This document shows, in pieces, positions 1 through 10,837 of a stretch of DNA of 64,000 nt; the stretch's first letter is position 1; the number at the start of each line of letters is the position of its first letter. The stretch comes from Dryomyza anilis. Taxonomy: Eukaryota > Arthropoda > Insecta > Diptera > Dryomyzidae. The notes below the pieces were generated by a model. It ran no database searches. It saw nothing but the letters and a program-made list of their open reading frames with translations, and was not told the origin of the DNA. A program made the translations under genes and the position numbers. The stretch is from NCBI GenBank assembly GCA_951804985.1, contig OX638131.1:52635078-52699077 (forward strand), read 5' to 3'.

Positions 1-602
1 TTGTCTGAATGCAGAATTTCTGGAACTCCAAATTTGTGGAACACTTCAGACGTTAGAAAAGTTATAATTGTCGCCGAGGTAGCTTTCTTAAGGGCTTTTA
101 GAAGAACAAATTTTGTTTGGTGATCTAACACAATAAATATGAAACAATTCCCTAACTTCGAGCGTGGATAAGGTCCAAGAAAATCTACATATGTTTTCTG
201 GAAAGGTTTAGTAGTTATCACTTCTGCCCCCATAGTTGGTCGTAATATTTGATTAGTGTGTTTACACTGTTTACATGTTTCACAATTTTTGATGGCTAGC
301 TTCACTTGGTTGCACATCCCAGGCCAATAGAAATATTCCCTTACATTGAACAAAGTTTTGGCGAAGCCACCATGAGCCGTATTATTCTCATGAGCTCTTT
401 TGATGACATCGTTGGTTATCTCGTCGGGAACCCACAGTTTCCAACAAGTGTTTTCCTGATCTTTGTTCCCACTATAAAACTCTGTTCGTTTGTAAACGAA
501 CCCATCTATAATCTTTAAGTCTGGTAACTGCTCACTATTATCCTCTATTGTCTTCTGTAAGTCCGTATAGGTCTGATTTTTGAATGCGTCCGAACCGTCG
601 AT
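1..602 (-). pseudogene. Integrase (5' portion) of family 1
   Basis: The minus-strand frame is open here. A linker contains LPDLK and WKLWVP, matching the region before integrase in the related fragment at 33412-33885. Next comes an HHCC zinc-binding domain (RAHENNTAHGG, then CETCKQC) and the first part of the catalytic core, with YVDFLGPYPRS carrying the first Asp and EILHSD carrying the second. Integrase would insert the element cDNA into host DNA. The catalytic Glu and the C-terminus lie beyond position 1. The upstream end is fused to a fragment of RT by the deletion near 595-605, so the gene is not functional. Confidence 0.85.
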
Positions 603-1222
603 GTTTGGTAACGGGTACGCATCTTTTTTGGTTTATTTAACTCACGTGCATCAAGACAAAGACGGTTTTTGCCTGGCTTTATAACTAGCGTGGTTCGATT
701 ATTCCAACTCGCTTGATTAGCTAACTCAATCACGTCTAAGCTGAGCATTCGGTCAAGTTCATCAAAAGTTAATTTTTGAATCGCAGGTGAGATCGGGTAG
801 TATCGCATCTTTTTTGGTGGTGCATCGCCTGTATCGATCAAATGTGTTTCTAGATGAGTTTTCCCTAAACCAAATTTTGTAAAACATTTAAACTCACTCT
901 TTGCTCTGTCTAACATAAAATTCTGTTCCCTACTTAAGACGTGCATATTTAAACTTTCACAATCACTGTCATGTTCTACAGATATCTCACTAACACTGTT
1001 GACAAAACATGGACTGATACCAAACGCTTTCCAAAAATCTATACCTAAATATAATTCTTGTGACAAAGACGGGACTAAATATAATATTAACATTTCACAC
1101 TTATCATGACATTGAATTTTTACCCTAACTTTACCTATAATACTTTGGGATTTTCCATCAGCTGTTTTGATGACTGATTTGTAGTCGAATATTGGAATAT
1201 TCATTTTCTCCACAATTTCCAT
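596..1222 (-). pseudogene. Protease tail and reverse transcriptase N-terminus of family 1
   Basis: The translation has YLGIDFWKAFG (C-terminal part of a retroviral-type aspartic protease, before RT) and then the RT entry region with RTTLVIKPGKNRLCLDAREL. A one-base frame change near 632 moves the reading to KKDAYPLPNID, the usual RT text just before the first catalytic region. After that, the sequence jumps to the pre-integrase linker. The fingers/palm with YxDD, the connection domain and RNase H are absent, roughly 1.4-1.5 kb judged from the related copy at 32500-33800. Confidence 0.8.
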
Positions 1223-1237
1223 ACAATCTTTACCTAA

Positions 1238-1585
1238 TCAGCTGACGGACGCCCCACTATCCATTAATCCCCTAAAACTATTATTATTAATCTTAACATC
1301 TAAATATGGTCTTATATCTACTTCTAATGGTAATCTAGCTGACGCAATTTCTTTGCGTTCAGCTTTACGGTTCTTATATCTACTTCTAGTACTAATGATT
1401 TTCTTGCTTATTTCACTATTCTTATCCCTAAATATCTCCTCTCTTTTTTTATTATAATTTTCTAATCTTATGTGGTATGGTATTAATTCTCTAACTCTAC
1501 TAACTATTCTATTGGTGGGTGTCTCCGGTGTTCTATTAATAATTTTAAATTCTACATCTGCTGGGACGGATTTTGTCGAGAACAT
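1238..1585 (-). pseudogene. Gag-pol junction with aspartic protease active site, family 1
   Basis: The 115-residue ORF is basic in the middle (RYKNRKAERKE) and ends in LMDSGASVS, the D-S/T-G active-site loop of retropepsins. The protease continues in the next ORF (545-1222) after a short break near 1222-1238. It would mature the Gag-Pol polyprotein. The break means no continuous protease is made from this copy. Confidence 0.75.
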
Positions 1586-1595
1586 GAAGCCCCAG

Positions 1596-1841
1596 TCATC
1601 GCCATGTTCCGGGACTGTTTCCTGAACACTTAGGACATTTAGGAGTAATCACACCATCTAAACCACATTTAAAACAAAACAAATTTCTCACACTAGACGG
1701 ACACTCAAAAAAACTATGACCGGGTGCTTTACAGTTCCAACACGTTCGAACTCGTATGGCACCTTCGTTCGATGTGTTGAAAGCGTCTATCTGACAGAAG
1801 CGTTCTTGCTCATCTGGAAACTCGAGTTCATTTCCTCTCAT
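1596..1841 (-). pseudogene. Gag nucleocapsid CCHC zinc knuckles, family 1
   Basis: Two cysteine clusters are visible: CWNCKAPGHSFFEC is a classic CX2CX4HX4C knuckle, and FCFKCGLDGVITPKCPKC is a second Cys-rich knuckle without the His. Such domains bind the element RNA. The piece is separated from the capsid ORF and the protease ORF by frame changes. Confidence 0.8.
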
Positions 1842-1927
1842 GTAGGGTGGTGCTCGATGGTTGTCCCTTTCTCATTGACGGTTATTCTGAGTTCTCTCAG
1901 CTCTCCTACACTCGACTAACAATTGGT

Positions 1928-2808
1928 CTAATGTTGTGAGCTGCTGGGGAAAACTAACTGATAGACACCGTCTTTCAGGTTGTCTTTAACCATCCTCACA
2001 ATTTCTACTTCAGGCATTTGCATTCGCATTTGGTTTCGGAGTAGCGCAATACTGTTTAAAAATGCCTCTACACTCTCGTTTCCAGCCTGTCTCCTTTCCA
2101 TAATCTTCCTTTGAATCTCGTAGTCGGTCACATATCGTCGAAACTTACGGATCATATGGTATTTTAAATAATCCCACTCACAAAAAGGGGTTTGTCTTCT
2201 AAAAGACCAGCACCACTCACTAGCCTCGCCTGACAACATCTGATGAAAACCCTTCATCAAGACTGGATAGGGGCACTGATAATCCTCTCTTATTGATTCA
2301 ACCGTAAATATGAAATCTTCGATGGGAGCTGTTTTTAGCGTGCCATCAAAGTTGATTCCCCACTTATCAAACTTATACCTCATTGGATCAGGAATGGGCG
2401 GTTGACTTCGCATATAAGTGTTGTTTTGTTGCACTGCCTGATAGGGAGGTACATTTACCGGGTAAGGGTGATTAATATTGTCCCTAGGAGGTCTATACGC
2501 AGGTTGTGATTGTGGAAGAGATTGGCGTTGATCTGGCCCTTGTCTAGACGGATCAAAGGATCTTTGGTGATCTTCAGGCGCGGTTCTATCATGACTAGTT
2601 TGGTTGCTAATGGCTCTTTTCTCACTGAGAGATTGTCGCACTATTTGAGGAACTAATCTCATGATAGCCGACTCCACACTCCTCATCAAGCTCGGTTGTC
2701 CAGCTCCTACCGATGCACTAACATATTCTTTCAGTGTTAGTCCATCAGCGTTTACTACGGAGTCAGAATTTACTGGCTGATACCTAACTCTCGTTGGTGA
2801 GTCACATA
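1928..2808 (-). pseudogene. Gag capsid region, family 1 (downstream of hAT insertion)
   Basis: The open frame encodes a Gln/Pro-rich N-terminal stretch and then a capsid-like domain (FDKWGINFDG, SGEASEWCWSF, FRRYVTDYEIQRKI, ERRQAGNESVEAFLN), which resembles the retrotransposon gag core of gypsy elements. Position 2808 is where foreign sequence of the hAT-like element begins on the upstream side, so residues encoded at 2817-2977 in the longer ORF do not belong to Gag. The N-terminus lies at 4045-4246. Confidence 0.8.
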
Positions 2809-2816
2809 CTCTTGAC
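2809..2816. repeat. Left 8-bp target-site duplication of the hAT-like element
   Basis: CTCTTGAC is identical to the copy at 4037-4044. It fits the hAT consensus with T at position 2 and A at position 7. Confidence 0.85.
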
Positions 2817-2984
2817 CAGGGGTAGAAACCGGAACTATAAAAAGAACGTTTGGCAATCGTTCCGAAATTGTTCCGTTCCGGAACGAACGAAAAGCAAAAG
2901 TTCCGGCTCAAAAGTTCCGATCGGAACTTTTGCATACAAAAAACGTTTGAATCGTTCCTATCGCCATAGGCACACAACCTGGTG

Positions 2985-3440
2985 CGTCATTGGAACTTTT
3001 TCGGATGAATCGCTTCCTGTGGGCCTAGATACGGATCCTGGTGCGTCATTGGAACTTTTTCGGGTGAACCGCTTCCTGTGGGCCTAGATACACAACCTGG
3101 TGCGTCATTGGAACTTTTTCGGGTGAATCGCTTCCTGTGGGCCTAGATACGGATTCTGGTGAGTCATTGGAACTTTTTCGGATGAATCGCTTCCTGTGGG
3201 CCTAGATACACAACCCGGTGCGTCATTGGAACTTTTTCGGGTGAATCGCTTCGTGTGGGCCTAGATAAGCATCCTGGTGCGTCTTTGGAAATTTTTCGGG
3301 TGACTCACTTCGTGTGGGCCTAAATACGGATCCTGGTGCGTCATTGGAACTTTTTCGGGTGAATCGCTTCCTGTGGGCCTAGATACGGATCCTGGTGCGT
3401 CATTGGAACTTTTTCGGGTAAATCTCTTACTGTGGGACTA
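2985..3440. repeat. Tandem array, about 60-bp unit, left arm of the foldback element
   Basis: Roughly seven to eight units contain GTGCGTCATTGGAACTTTTT, then a block with CGCTTCCTGTGGGCCTAGAT. Unit ends alternate between ACGGATCC and ACACAACC variants. The array faces the inverted array at 3441-3850. Confidence 0.9.
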
Positions 3441-3850
3441 GACAGATTCACCAAAAAAGTTCCAATGTCGCACATGGTTGCGTATCTAGGCCCACAGGAA
3501 GAGATTCACCCGAAAAAGTTCCTTTGACGCACCAGGATCCGTATCCAGGCCCACAGGAAGCGATTCACCCGAAAAACTTCCAATGACGCACCAGGATCCG
3601 TAACTAGGTCCACAGGAAGAGATTCACCCGAAAAAGTTCCAATGACGCATCTGGATGCGTATCTAGGCCCACAGGAAGAGATTCACCATAAAAAGTTCCA
3701 ATGACGCACCAGATTGTGTATCTAGGCCCACAGGAAGAGGTTCACCCGAAAAAATTCCAATGACGCATCTGGATGCGTATCTAGGCCCACAGGAAGAGAT
3801 TTACCCAAAAAAGTTCCAACGACGCACCTAGATGTGAATCCATACTCATT
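3441..3850. repeat. Inverted tandem array, about 60-bp unit, right arm of the foldback element
   Basis: About seven units of the reverse complement of the left array are present (AAAAAGTTCCAATGACGCAC, then ATCTAGGCCCACAGGAAG). The orientation switch is at about 3440-3450. A transcript through both arrays would fold into a long hairpin. Confidence 0.9.
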
Positions 3851-4036
3851 GGAACTTTTAAACGGAACGAATCAATCGTTTTTCATCGGAACGTTCTTTG
3901 TCGGAACGATTCAAACGTTTTTTGTATGCAAAAGTTCCGAGCGGAACTTTTGAGCCAGAAGTTTTGAGCAAAAGTTCCGATTGAAACGTTTGCGCTCGGA
4001 ACTTTTGCTTTTCGTTCGTTCCGTTCCCAACCACTG

Positions 4037-4044
4037 CTCTTGAC
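4037..4044. repeat. Right 8-bp target-site duplication of the hAT-like element
   Basis: CTCTTGAC directly follows the right terminus. Gag sequence resumes beyond it. Confidence 0.85.
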
Positions 4045-4246
4045 GGATACCTTGTGCGGTTACGCTGTTATAAACTGGTGACGATAAACCGTTAGCTCCT
4101 GCAGTTGCTGAGGTGCCAGCGTTTAATGTCGCTGCCGCATCATGTAGAGCGTTAGCACTGGTAGTAGGGGCATTTGGAAGAGGTCCACCTCTACCATTAC
4201 CTGATCGCTGATCATAATGGCTACCTTGGTTTGTCATGTTCGCCAA
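4045..4246 (-). pseudogene. Gag N-terminus, family 1 (upstream of hAT insertion)
   Basis: The methionine at 4246 starts a short Asn/Gly/Ala-rich segment (MANMTNQGSH...) that is open up to the hAT target duplication at 4037-4044. It is the most plausible Gag start because no upstream in-frame ATG is seen in the AT-rich leader. The reading is cut by the insertion and resumes at 2808. Confidence 0.6.
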
Positions 4247-5636
4247 TCACCGAAATGTTTATATATTATGTATGTGGATTTTTTTATCAATATGGGGTAA
4301 ATATGGGATTATGGGATAATAAATAAGAAATAAAACAAAACAAGTAAATTATAAATAAGAACAAAATAAATAAAAACAGATAGGAATAGGTTAAATAAAT
4401 TATTAGGGTGTACAATTAAAATAAAAAACTTAATATAAAAAAAATGTATAAATAACGAAAAAAATATATAATAAAAAACAAAAAAAAGTATATTAATAAA
4501 TATTTTCATAAATAAATGAAAAACGCATATAAATGACGAAAAAATGTATAATTACTAAAGTAGAATAAACAATAAGGAATGTATAATTAACGAAAAGGAG
4601 AAACAAAGTATAAATAACGAAAAAAAATGTGTATAATTACTAAAATATGAAAATAAATAATGAAATAAAATTTATAAATTAATAAATAAATAATTATGTA
4701 AATAACTCGGAAAAAAATATTATAAATACATGCAAAAAAAAAAAGTATTCAAAATAAATAACGAAAACTTATAAAATCGAATAAATAATTACAAATCAAA
4801 ATATTTGTAATAAAAAAAACGAAAATAAATAATAAATAAATTAGAAAAGATAGTTAGTAAGTTGCCACTTATCGATCTCTGTAAATGTGGTCCTTTTGTG
4901 GCTTTTCGAGTGTAATTCTAAGTTTTTTGTTTTATTTTCTTTGTTTATAGCTAGTTTTAAGTTTGATGTAGAATTACGTAGCTTTTTTTTATCATTAAGT
5001 TATTTTGTATTTAATTGTTTCCTAAATTTAATTAGAAATGAAAATGTAAATAACTTCAATTTTGTACGGTTTGGCTTATATATGTTTTAATAAATAAAAC
5101 ACAAAAAAAAACAAACTATTATTTTATTGAATTTAAATGCTAATCAGGTACTTGATAACTTTAAATTGATAAGTATCGTCTCATCGTAGCAACTATCATA
5201 ATTAAACTGACAGGACATACGCTGAAACAACAAAAATAACACCTTAAATAGAAACTTGTGTAGCAAAAATTGACGAAATTTAAGACATCAATTTGACATA
5301 CAGACACTCTAACCAATACCTAACCACAAACTATAGGGCAAACGTTTATTGAAAATAAAACTAAAAAAAACGAATACTGAACACAGGATTTAACTAGTGA
5401 ATGGTGTTGTCGACGCAAATGTACCGGTTTCAAATACCGAGTACATGACTATCGACTACCACATTCACGAATCAAAAACCGGTTCACACCTAACATGAAA
5501 CAAAATTTATTTTAATTGTTTGGACGTTCACTTCTGTAACGTAGCAACGCAGGACTAATATGAAGTATTTGCCTGGGACTTTGGATTACAAAACTAAACA
5601 GACAAACAAGTAAAAAACGAGACACTTAAACAAAAT
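4247..5636 (-). other. AT-rich leader between primer-binding site and gag of family 1
   Basis: The 1.4 kb between the possible primer-binding site and the Gag start is A/T-rich and has no protein I recognise. Short ORFs here are Phe/Ile/Tyr-rich shadows of the base composition. It is annotated as the untranslated leader by position only. Confidence 0.4.
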
Positions 5637-5655
5637 GCTCGTACGTTGGGCGCCA
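5637..5655 (-). other. Possible primer-binding site of family 1
   Basis: On the minus strand TGGCGCCCAACGTACGAGC lies 2 bp inside the end of the possible LTR. Its first bases look like the TGGCGCCC sites used by lysine-tRNA-primed retroelements. The match beyond the first dozen bases was not checked against a tRNA. Confidence 0.55.
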
Positions 5656-5657
5656 AT

Positions 5658-5764
5658 TGTAACGAAAAGCGAATGTATTGAAAAGCGAATTCATCGGAGC
5701 TGGCGGTCGCTCGGGTAAGCTCGCCGGAAATGTCGTGGGACATGTGGCTCCATTCGCCGTTACA
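5658..5764 (-). repeat. Possible short LTR (or LTR end) of family 1
   Basis: The 107-bp block has inverted TGTAACG/CGTTACA termini and sits next to the possible primer-binding site, as a 5' LTR would. It is unusually short for an LTR, and the matching 3' LTR is outside the window, so this may be a truncated LTR. Confidence 0.4.
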
Positions 5765-6472
5765 TTAAAAAAAAACTTGCCTACTATTTGAATTTAAACC
5801 AAAAAAATTAACGAACAAAAAAAAATCTACATGCAAAAAAAATGACTCACGCAACAACAAATCTAACACTGACAAAAAAAATATTGAAAGGGATATAAAA
5901 AAAAATTATATAAGTTAACAAAAAAAAATAATCGAAATTATGTATAAAAAAAAAACGCATGAAAAAAGAATATAAATTAATTTAAATAAATATCGCACCA
6001 AAAAAAATAAATTAACAAAAATGTTAACAACAAAAAAAATAATTTAAACAATCCAAAAACAAAAACCTAATACCCTAAATAAACTAATGTCCCTAACTAA
6101 ACAATAAACGATACCCTACACTTAGTCCAAAATGACTACGAAAAAAAATACACAAAACCAAAAAAAAAAACAAACAACTTCTGGGCTTGATGGATGCCCG
6201 TTGCCTTCCCTCCCTACACATAACGTTCCTATGGCAACACTGAAGAAAAAAAAACTAAGGAACGTCCCTAAACAAATACAAAAAAAAAAACAAATAAAAA
6301 ACTACACCTACTTCACCACATCATGGACCACTGAAAAAGAAAATTTAGCACATATTAAATAACAACACAAACATTTTCAGAAACAATTTACAATTTTTTT
6401 ATTATAGAACATTGAAAATACTTAAAACTAATTGTAAATTAATATAATTAATTAATATAATAATAATAATAT

Positions 6473-6660
6473 AATATTAATTAATATAATCTTTATTGTT
6501 AAAAAAAAAATATTTATGTTAATAAAAAAATAAAATATTTGTATTGTAAATAAATACAAGAGATTTGTAAAATCTCTTGTATTTATTTACAATACAAATA
6601 TTTTATTTATTTATTAACATAAATATTTTTTTTAAACAATAAAGATTATATTAATTTATT
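6473..6660. repeat. Large AT-rich palindrome (about 90-bp arms)
   Basis: Left arm (about 6473-6566) and right arm (about 6569-6660) are near-perfect inverted repeats around a few-base centre in AGATTTGTAAAATCT. The arms hold CAAGAGA, ATTGTAAATAAATAC and ATTTATGTTAATAA elements in mirrored order. It could be a palindromic MITE or a replication-slippage product. No target duplication is secure in such AT-rich sequence. Confidence 0.8.
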
Positions 6661-7433
6661 TTATTTAAATTTTTATTTTTTTATTATGTATTAGGTATTA
6701 ATTTATTTTATTTAAATTAATATTAAGTAAAATTTTATTTTAAGTGTATAGTTTTATTTTATTAAAGTCTAATTTCATTTAAATTTTATTTCATTTAAGT
6801 ATATATATTTTTTTATTTAAGTAAATTATTTTTTATTGTATTTTATTTATCTAAGTGTAATATTGATTTTATTCAAATTTAGTTTACTTTTAACTTTTAA
6901 ATGTATCATTTATTTTATGTAATATTTTTTGTTTTATAAAATTTTTACTTTTATTTCTTTAAGTGTACTTTTATTTTATTAAATCTTAGTTTTTTTACTT
7001 GAGTTTTATTTCTTTAAGTGTACTTTTATTTCATTTAAGTTTAATGCTATTTTATTTAATTTGGATTTTATTTAAGTATTGTTATATTTATTTAAGTGAA
7101 TAATTTTAATTTAGTATATAGCTTTATTTTAAGTATACAATTTTATTTCATTATGTTTAATTTTATTTTATTTAAATTTTATTTTATTTGAACTCTATTT
7201 TATTAAAATATATATTTTTTTTTTATTGTATTTTATTTATTTAAGTGTAGTTTATTATTTTTTTTTTTTTACTTTTTAATTTTTTTTTTTATTTAAGTGT
7301 AATTTTATTTATTTAAGTGTAATTTGATTTATTTAAGTCTATAATTGTATTTAAGTTCTACTTATATTTATGATATTTTTTTTATTTATGTATTATTTTA
7401 TTTATTTAAGCATTTTATTATATTTTTTTTTAG

Positions 7434-7701
7434 TGTATAATTTTATTTAAGTATTGTTTTATTTATTTAAGTATTCTATTATATTAAATATTTTTTTAAG
7501 TGTATAATTTTATTTAAGTATTGTTTTACTTATTTAAGTATTCTATTATATTATATATTTTTTTAAGTGTATAATTTTATTTAAGTATTGTTTTATTTAT
7601 TTAAGTATTCTATTATATTATATATTTTTTTAAATGTATAATTTTATTTAAGTATTGTTTTATTTATTTAAGTATTCTATTATATTACATATTTTTTTAA
7701 G
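7434..7701. repeat. 67-bp tandem repeat, four copies
   Basis: TGTATAATTTTATTTAAGTA recurs at 7434, 7501, 7568 and 7635, and a final partial unit begins at 7702. The spacing is exactly 67 bp each time, with few substitutions between units. Confidence 0.88.
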
Positions 7702-8499
7702 TGTATATTTTTATTTATTTTTTTAAGTTTAATTTATTTTTATTTATATCATAAAAAAATGAAAACCATATTATTTTCTTTATTTATATTTTTTTTCTCT
7801 TCTATATATATATATTTTTAAGTTTACGATACAAAAACTATGGGCCCACCTTTTTTTTGGGTTCAACATCGCCTATCTAAAAATAATAATTTTACTCCCT
7901 GTTGTTTTCCTTTTTTTTATAATTTATTTATCTATCTATATTTATTTTATTCAAAAATTCTTTATTATTTTTCCTACTTATTATTCTCCAAAAAAATGTG
8001 TGCTTTTCTTTCTATATATATATTTTTTTAAAATTATTACGCCTTTTATTTATTTATTTTATTTTTATTTATTAATAAATTTTTTATTTTATTTTTTTTA
8101 TCTTTACAAACATACAATTAAACGAACACTACAATATAAAACATATACAACAAATACATACTTAAATCTAAATTTTTTTTTTTTCAAAAATTTTAGTTTT
8201 TGCTTAATTTTATTTTTAGCCAATTTTTAGTTTTTTTATTTCGATCTAATCCAAAATTTTAGTTTTAATTTAATTTAGTTCTTTTTACTTTTTTTCTTTT
8301 TTATTTTAATTTTTCCAAAATTTGTATTTTTTTTTTAATTCTTTAAATTTTATTTATATATATAGCCAAAAATTTTTTTTTTTATTCTCCTTGTTTTTTT
8401 TATTTTTTTTTTAAATTGTATTAATTTTAAATTTTAATTTAGTTTATAATTTGATTTGTAAAAATTTACAAATAGCTTTTTTTTTTTTATTTTAAAATC

Positions 8500-8924
8500 T
8501 TAACTCCTTTTGTTTATTGGTTTAATTTTCTTAACCGCTGGCGCAAAAACAATTTGTGGGCGCTCCGCTGCGCTAAAATGATTCGCGGGTGCTTCGCTGG
8601 CACAAAAAGTTGCAAATGGGCCGGGCGCTCCGCAATTAAAAAAAAACAAATCGTCGTTAAAAAAGTATGACCGTAGCGCGACCCGACAATTCAAAAAACA
8701 AAAAAAATGATTGAATTTCTGCCGGATTTTGACGGATGATTATTTGATGTCCGACCGTCGGTTTCGAGTCTCCTTTCTTCAAGACCGGAAATTCGCCATC
8801 CTTCTTTCCTTTTCCCTTTTTTTATCCTGGCCATGCTATTTTATGTCAGTCATCCATTTGTCTTTGGAGGTGTTCCGAAAATTTTGTAAGTTCTGACAGC
8901 TTTCATTAGTGTGTCCGTCACAGG
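8500..8924. other. Unrecognised region with a short GC-rich patch
   Basis: At about 8530-8650 the composition rises sharply and a GGGCGCTCCGC-like motif occurs three times in imperfect form. No coding domain is recognised. The region separates AT-rich DNA from the 5'-truncated errantivirus-like element. Confidence 0.35.
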
Positions 8925-9480
8925 ACGAAGTAGAGTCACAAATCAGTAAACTATTAGAAGACAGAATTATCCGACCATCCAGGTCTCCATATAATTCACC
9001 CATATGGGTATTCCCAAAAAAAAGCGATGCATCTGGAGAAAAAAATACAGAGTCGTGATAGATTACAGAAAATTAAATTCAATAACAATATCTGACAAAT
9101 CCCCATACCAGAAATTAATGAAGTACTATCTCAAGTAGGAAAGAGTAAAGGTTTACAGAGCTTGACCCAAAGAGTGGTTTTCATCAAATTCCATTAAAAG
9201 AAGCAGATATGGAAAAAACAGCATTTTCAGTAAATAACGGAAAATATGAATTGGCCTTAAAAATGCGATATTCCAACGAACGCTTGACGATATACTTAGA
9301 GAGTATACTGGTAAGATTTGTTACGTCTATATCGACGACGTAATAATTTTTAGTGATGATGAAGAAACACACCTAACAAACTTAGAAAAAAATTTCTACA
9401 CTTTACAAGAAGTAATCATGAAAGTACAAATGCTTTGTCATTACAGCAGAAGGCATTAAAACCAATCCATCTAAAGTTAA
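8925..9480 (+). pseudogene. Degraded reverse transcriptase of the errantivirus-like element
   Basis: Three-frame reading gives [37 protein letters not shown] and YVYIDDVIIFSDDEETH, which are the thumb-proximal, substrate-binding and catalytic (YxDD-type) segments of gypsy-type RT. The segments lie in different frames with stops between them. The N-terminal third of RT and everything upstream is absent. Confidence 0.8.
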
Positions 9481-9741
9481 AGCAATTGCTAATTTTCCGA
9501 TCCCGAAAACATTAAAAGATCTTAGATCCTTCCTTGGACTGTCAGGGTATTATCGTAGGTTTTTCAGGGACTATGCGCATTTAGCAAAACCCTTGACATC
9601 CCTTTTAAGAGGGGAAGATGGACACATGTCCAAACAACAGTCAAATAAAAAAATTATTCATTGCGACCAAGCAGCAAGAGAAGATTTCGAAAAATTAAAA
9701 AATTCATTAATAAGCAGAGACACTATCCTAATATACTATAA
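9481..9741 (+). repeat. First copy of a 261-bp tandem duplication in RT
   Basis: The sequence encodes IPKTLKDLRSFLGLSGYYRR and the following connection segment. It is repeated immediately at 9742-10002 with scattered substitutions. The duplicated unit is 87 codons, so it does not by itself shift the frame. Confidence 0.88.
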
Positions 9742-10002
9742 AGCAATTGCTAATTTTCCGATCCCCAAAACATTAAAAGATCTTAGATCCTTCCTTGGAC
9801 TGTCAGGGTATTATCGTAGGTTTATCAAGGATTATGCGCATTTAGCAAATCCCTTGACATCCCTTTTAAGAGAGGAAGATGGACGCGTCTCCAAACAACA
9901 GTAAAATAAAAAAATTATTCATTTCGACCAAGCAGCAATAGAATCTTTCGAAAAATTAAAAAATTCATTAATAAGCAGAGACACTATCCTAATATACCCA
10001 AA
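9742..10002 (+). repeat. Second copy of the 261-bp tandem duplication in RT
   Basis: The match begins at AGCAATTGCTAATTTTCCGA and runs through the HPLTSLL-type segment. This copy continues into genuine downstream RNase H sequence (LTTDASNF), so it carries the original right boundary. Confidence 0.85.
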
Positions 10003-10800
10003 CTTAAATAAAGAATTTCAACTCACAACAGACGCGTCCAATTTTGCACAGTCTTAGAGCACAGTCTTGGAGCAGACTTAGAACAAGAAGGCAAGCCTAT
10101 AACATTTATCTCAACAACTCTAAACAAAGCAGAAGAAAATTATGCTGCAAATGAGAAAGAAATGTTAGCAATAATTTGGGCATTGAATTCTTTAAGAAAT
10201 TATCTATATGGGTGAGCAAAAGTACACATTTTTACTGATCACCAACCTCTTACCTTCGCCCTAAGCCACAAAAATCATAATAGTAAAATGAAGCGATGGA
10301 AAGCAATTCTTGAGGAATACAACTACGAAATAAAATATAAACCTGGATAAACAAACGTAGTTGCTGACGCTTTGCCAAGAATACAACCGCTAAATTCCAA
10401 TATAAATACATTAACAGAAGCCCAACACAGCAATGACAATTCCGCCGAAAATTTAATCATAAGTGTCGAATCCCCTATAAACGCATTTAAAAACCAAATA
10501 TTCCTAGGAATCGAACAATCTTCTACATATCAATTCAAAATAGTTTTCCCTTCATACCATAGACATATAATAACTGAACCTGAATACACGCCCGATAAAA
10601 TAATAGCAATTTTTAAAAGATACTTAAATCCATCCGTCATAAATTGTATAAAAACTCAAGAGTCCATTATGGGTATAATACAAGATATTTATCCGCTACA
10701 TTTTGCAAACTATAAAATAAGATTTACACAATTAGAAGTTGAAGACATAACGTTAGAACAAGATCAAAATTATTATAACTCTGTCAGGACGAAAAGTTAA
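10003..10800 (+). pseudogene. RNase H and following pol linker of the errantivirus-like element
   Basis: LTTDASNFAQ starts RNase H. KPITFISTTLNKAEENYAAN, NEKEMLAIIWALNSLRNYLY, IFTDHQPLTFALS and NVVADALPRIQ follow with several stops and frame changes. The last open piece (10372-10800) is the linker normally found between RNase H and integrase. Integrase itself is not seen: the sequence passes directly to env, implying a deletion near 10800. Confidence 0.78.
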
Positions 10801-10837
10801 TTACGAAAACATTAAGAACTGAATTATATTTTTAGGA

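Larger units (their letters stand above)
2817..4036. mobile_element. Non-autonomous hAT-like foldback element inside gag
   Basis: The 1,220-bp insert has imperfect terminal inverted repeats: the left end starts CAGGGGTAGAAACCGGAAC and the inverted right end reads CAGTGGTTGGGAACGGAAC. It is flanked by an 8-bp direct repeat, CTCTTGAC, which fits the hAT target preference nTnnnnAn. Inside the termini are longer inverted blocks rich in GTTCCG/CGGAAC, and then tandem repeats of about 60 bp in opposite orientations, giving a foldback structure. No transposase ORF is present, so it would need an enzyme supplied in trans. The superfamily call rests on the TSD and the terminal CAG. Confidence 0.82.
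1..5764 (-). mobile_element. Family 1 Ty3/gypsy LTR retrotransposon, defective, cut by window start
   Basis: Reading the minus strand from right to left gives, in order, a possible LTR and primer-binding site, a long leader, gag, a CCHC region, protease, the start of reverse transcriptase and the start of integrase. This is the gag-PR-RT-(RH)-IN order of Ty3/gypsy elements. Three lesions are visible: a hAT-like insertion in gag, frameshifts between the gag and pol blocks, and a deletion that removes most of RT and all of RNase H. The rest of integrase and the other LTR lie outside the window. A related pol fragment lies at 31628-33885. The superfamily is secure; the clade is not. Confidence 0.88.
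5765..8499. other. AT-rich low-complexity DNA without genes
   Basis: The stretch is dominated by A/T runs and TTTATTTAAGT-type motifs. ORFs here (for example 6132-6362, 7840-8031 and 8000-8230) are Lys/Asn- or Phe/Tyr-rich with no domain and look like composition artefacts. The only clear structures are the palindrome and tandem repeat listed separately. Confidence 0.6.

Noticed and set aside
2985..3850. Regularly spaced repeats that could suggest a CRISPR-like array
   Set aside because: Units are contiguous tandem copies without unique spacers, switch orientation in the middle, and sit inside a hAT-like element in an insect-type genome.
8000..8230. Phe/Tyr/Leu-rich ORF that looks like a membrane protein
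   Set aside because: It lies in AT-rich low-complexity DNA where T-runs produce Phe codons; there is no domain, no upstream signal and no homologous copy.
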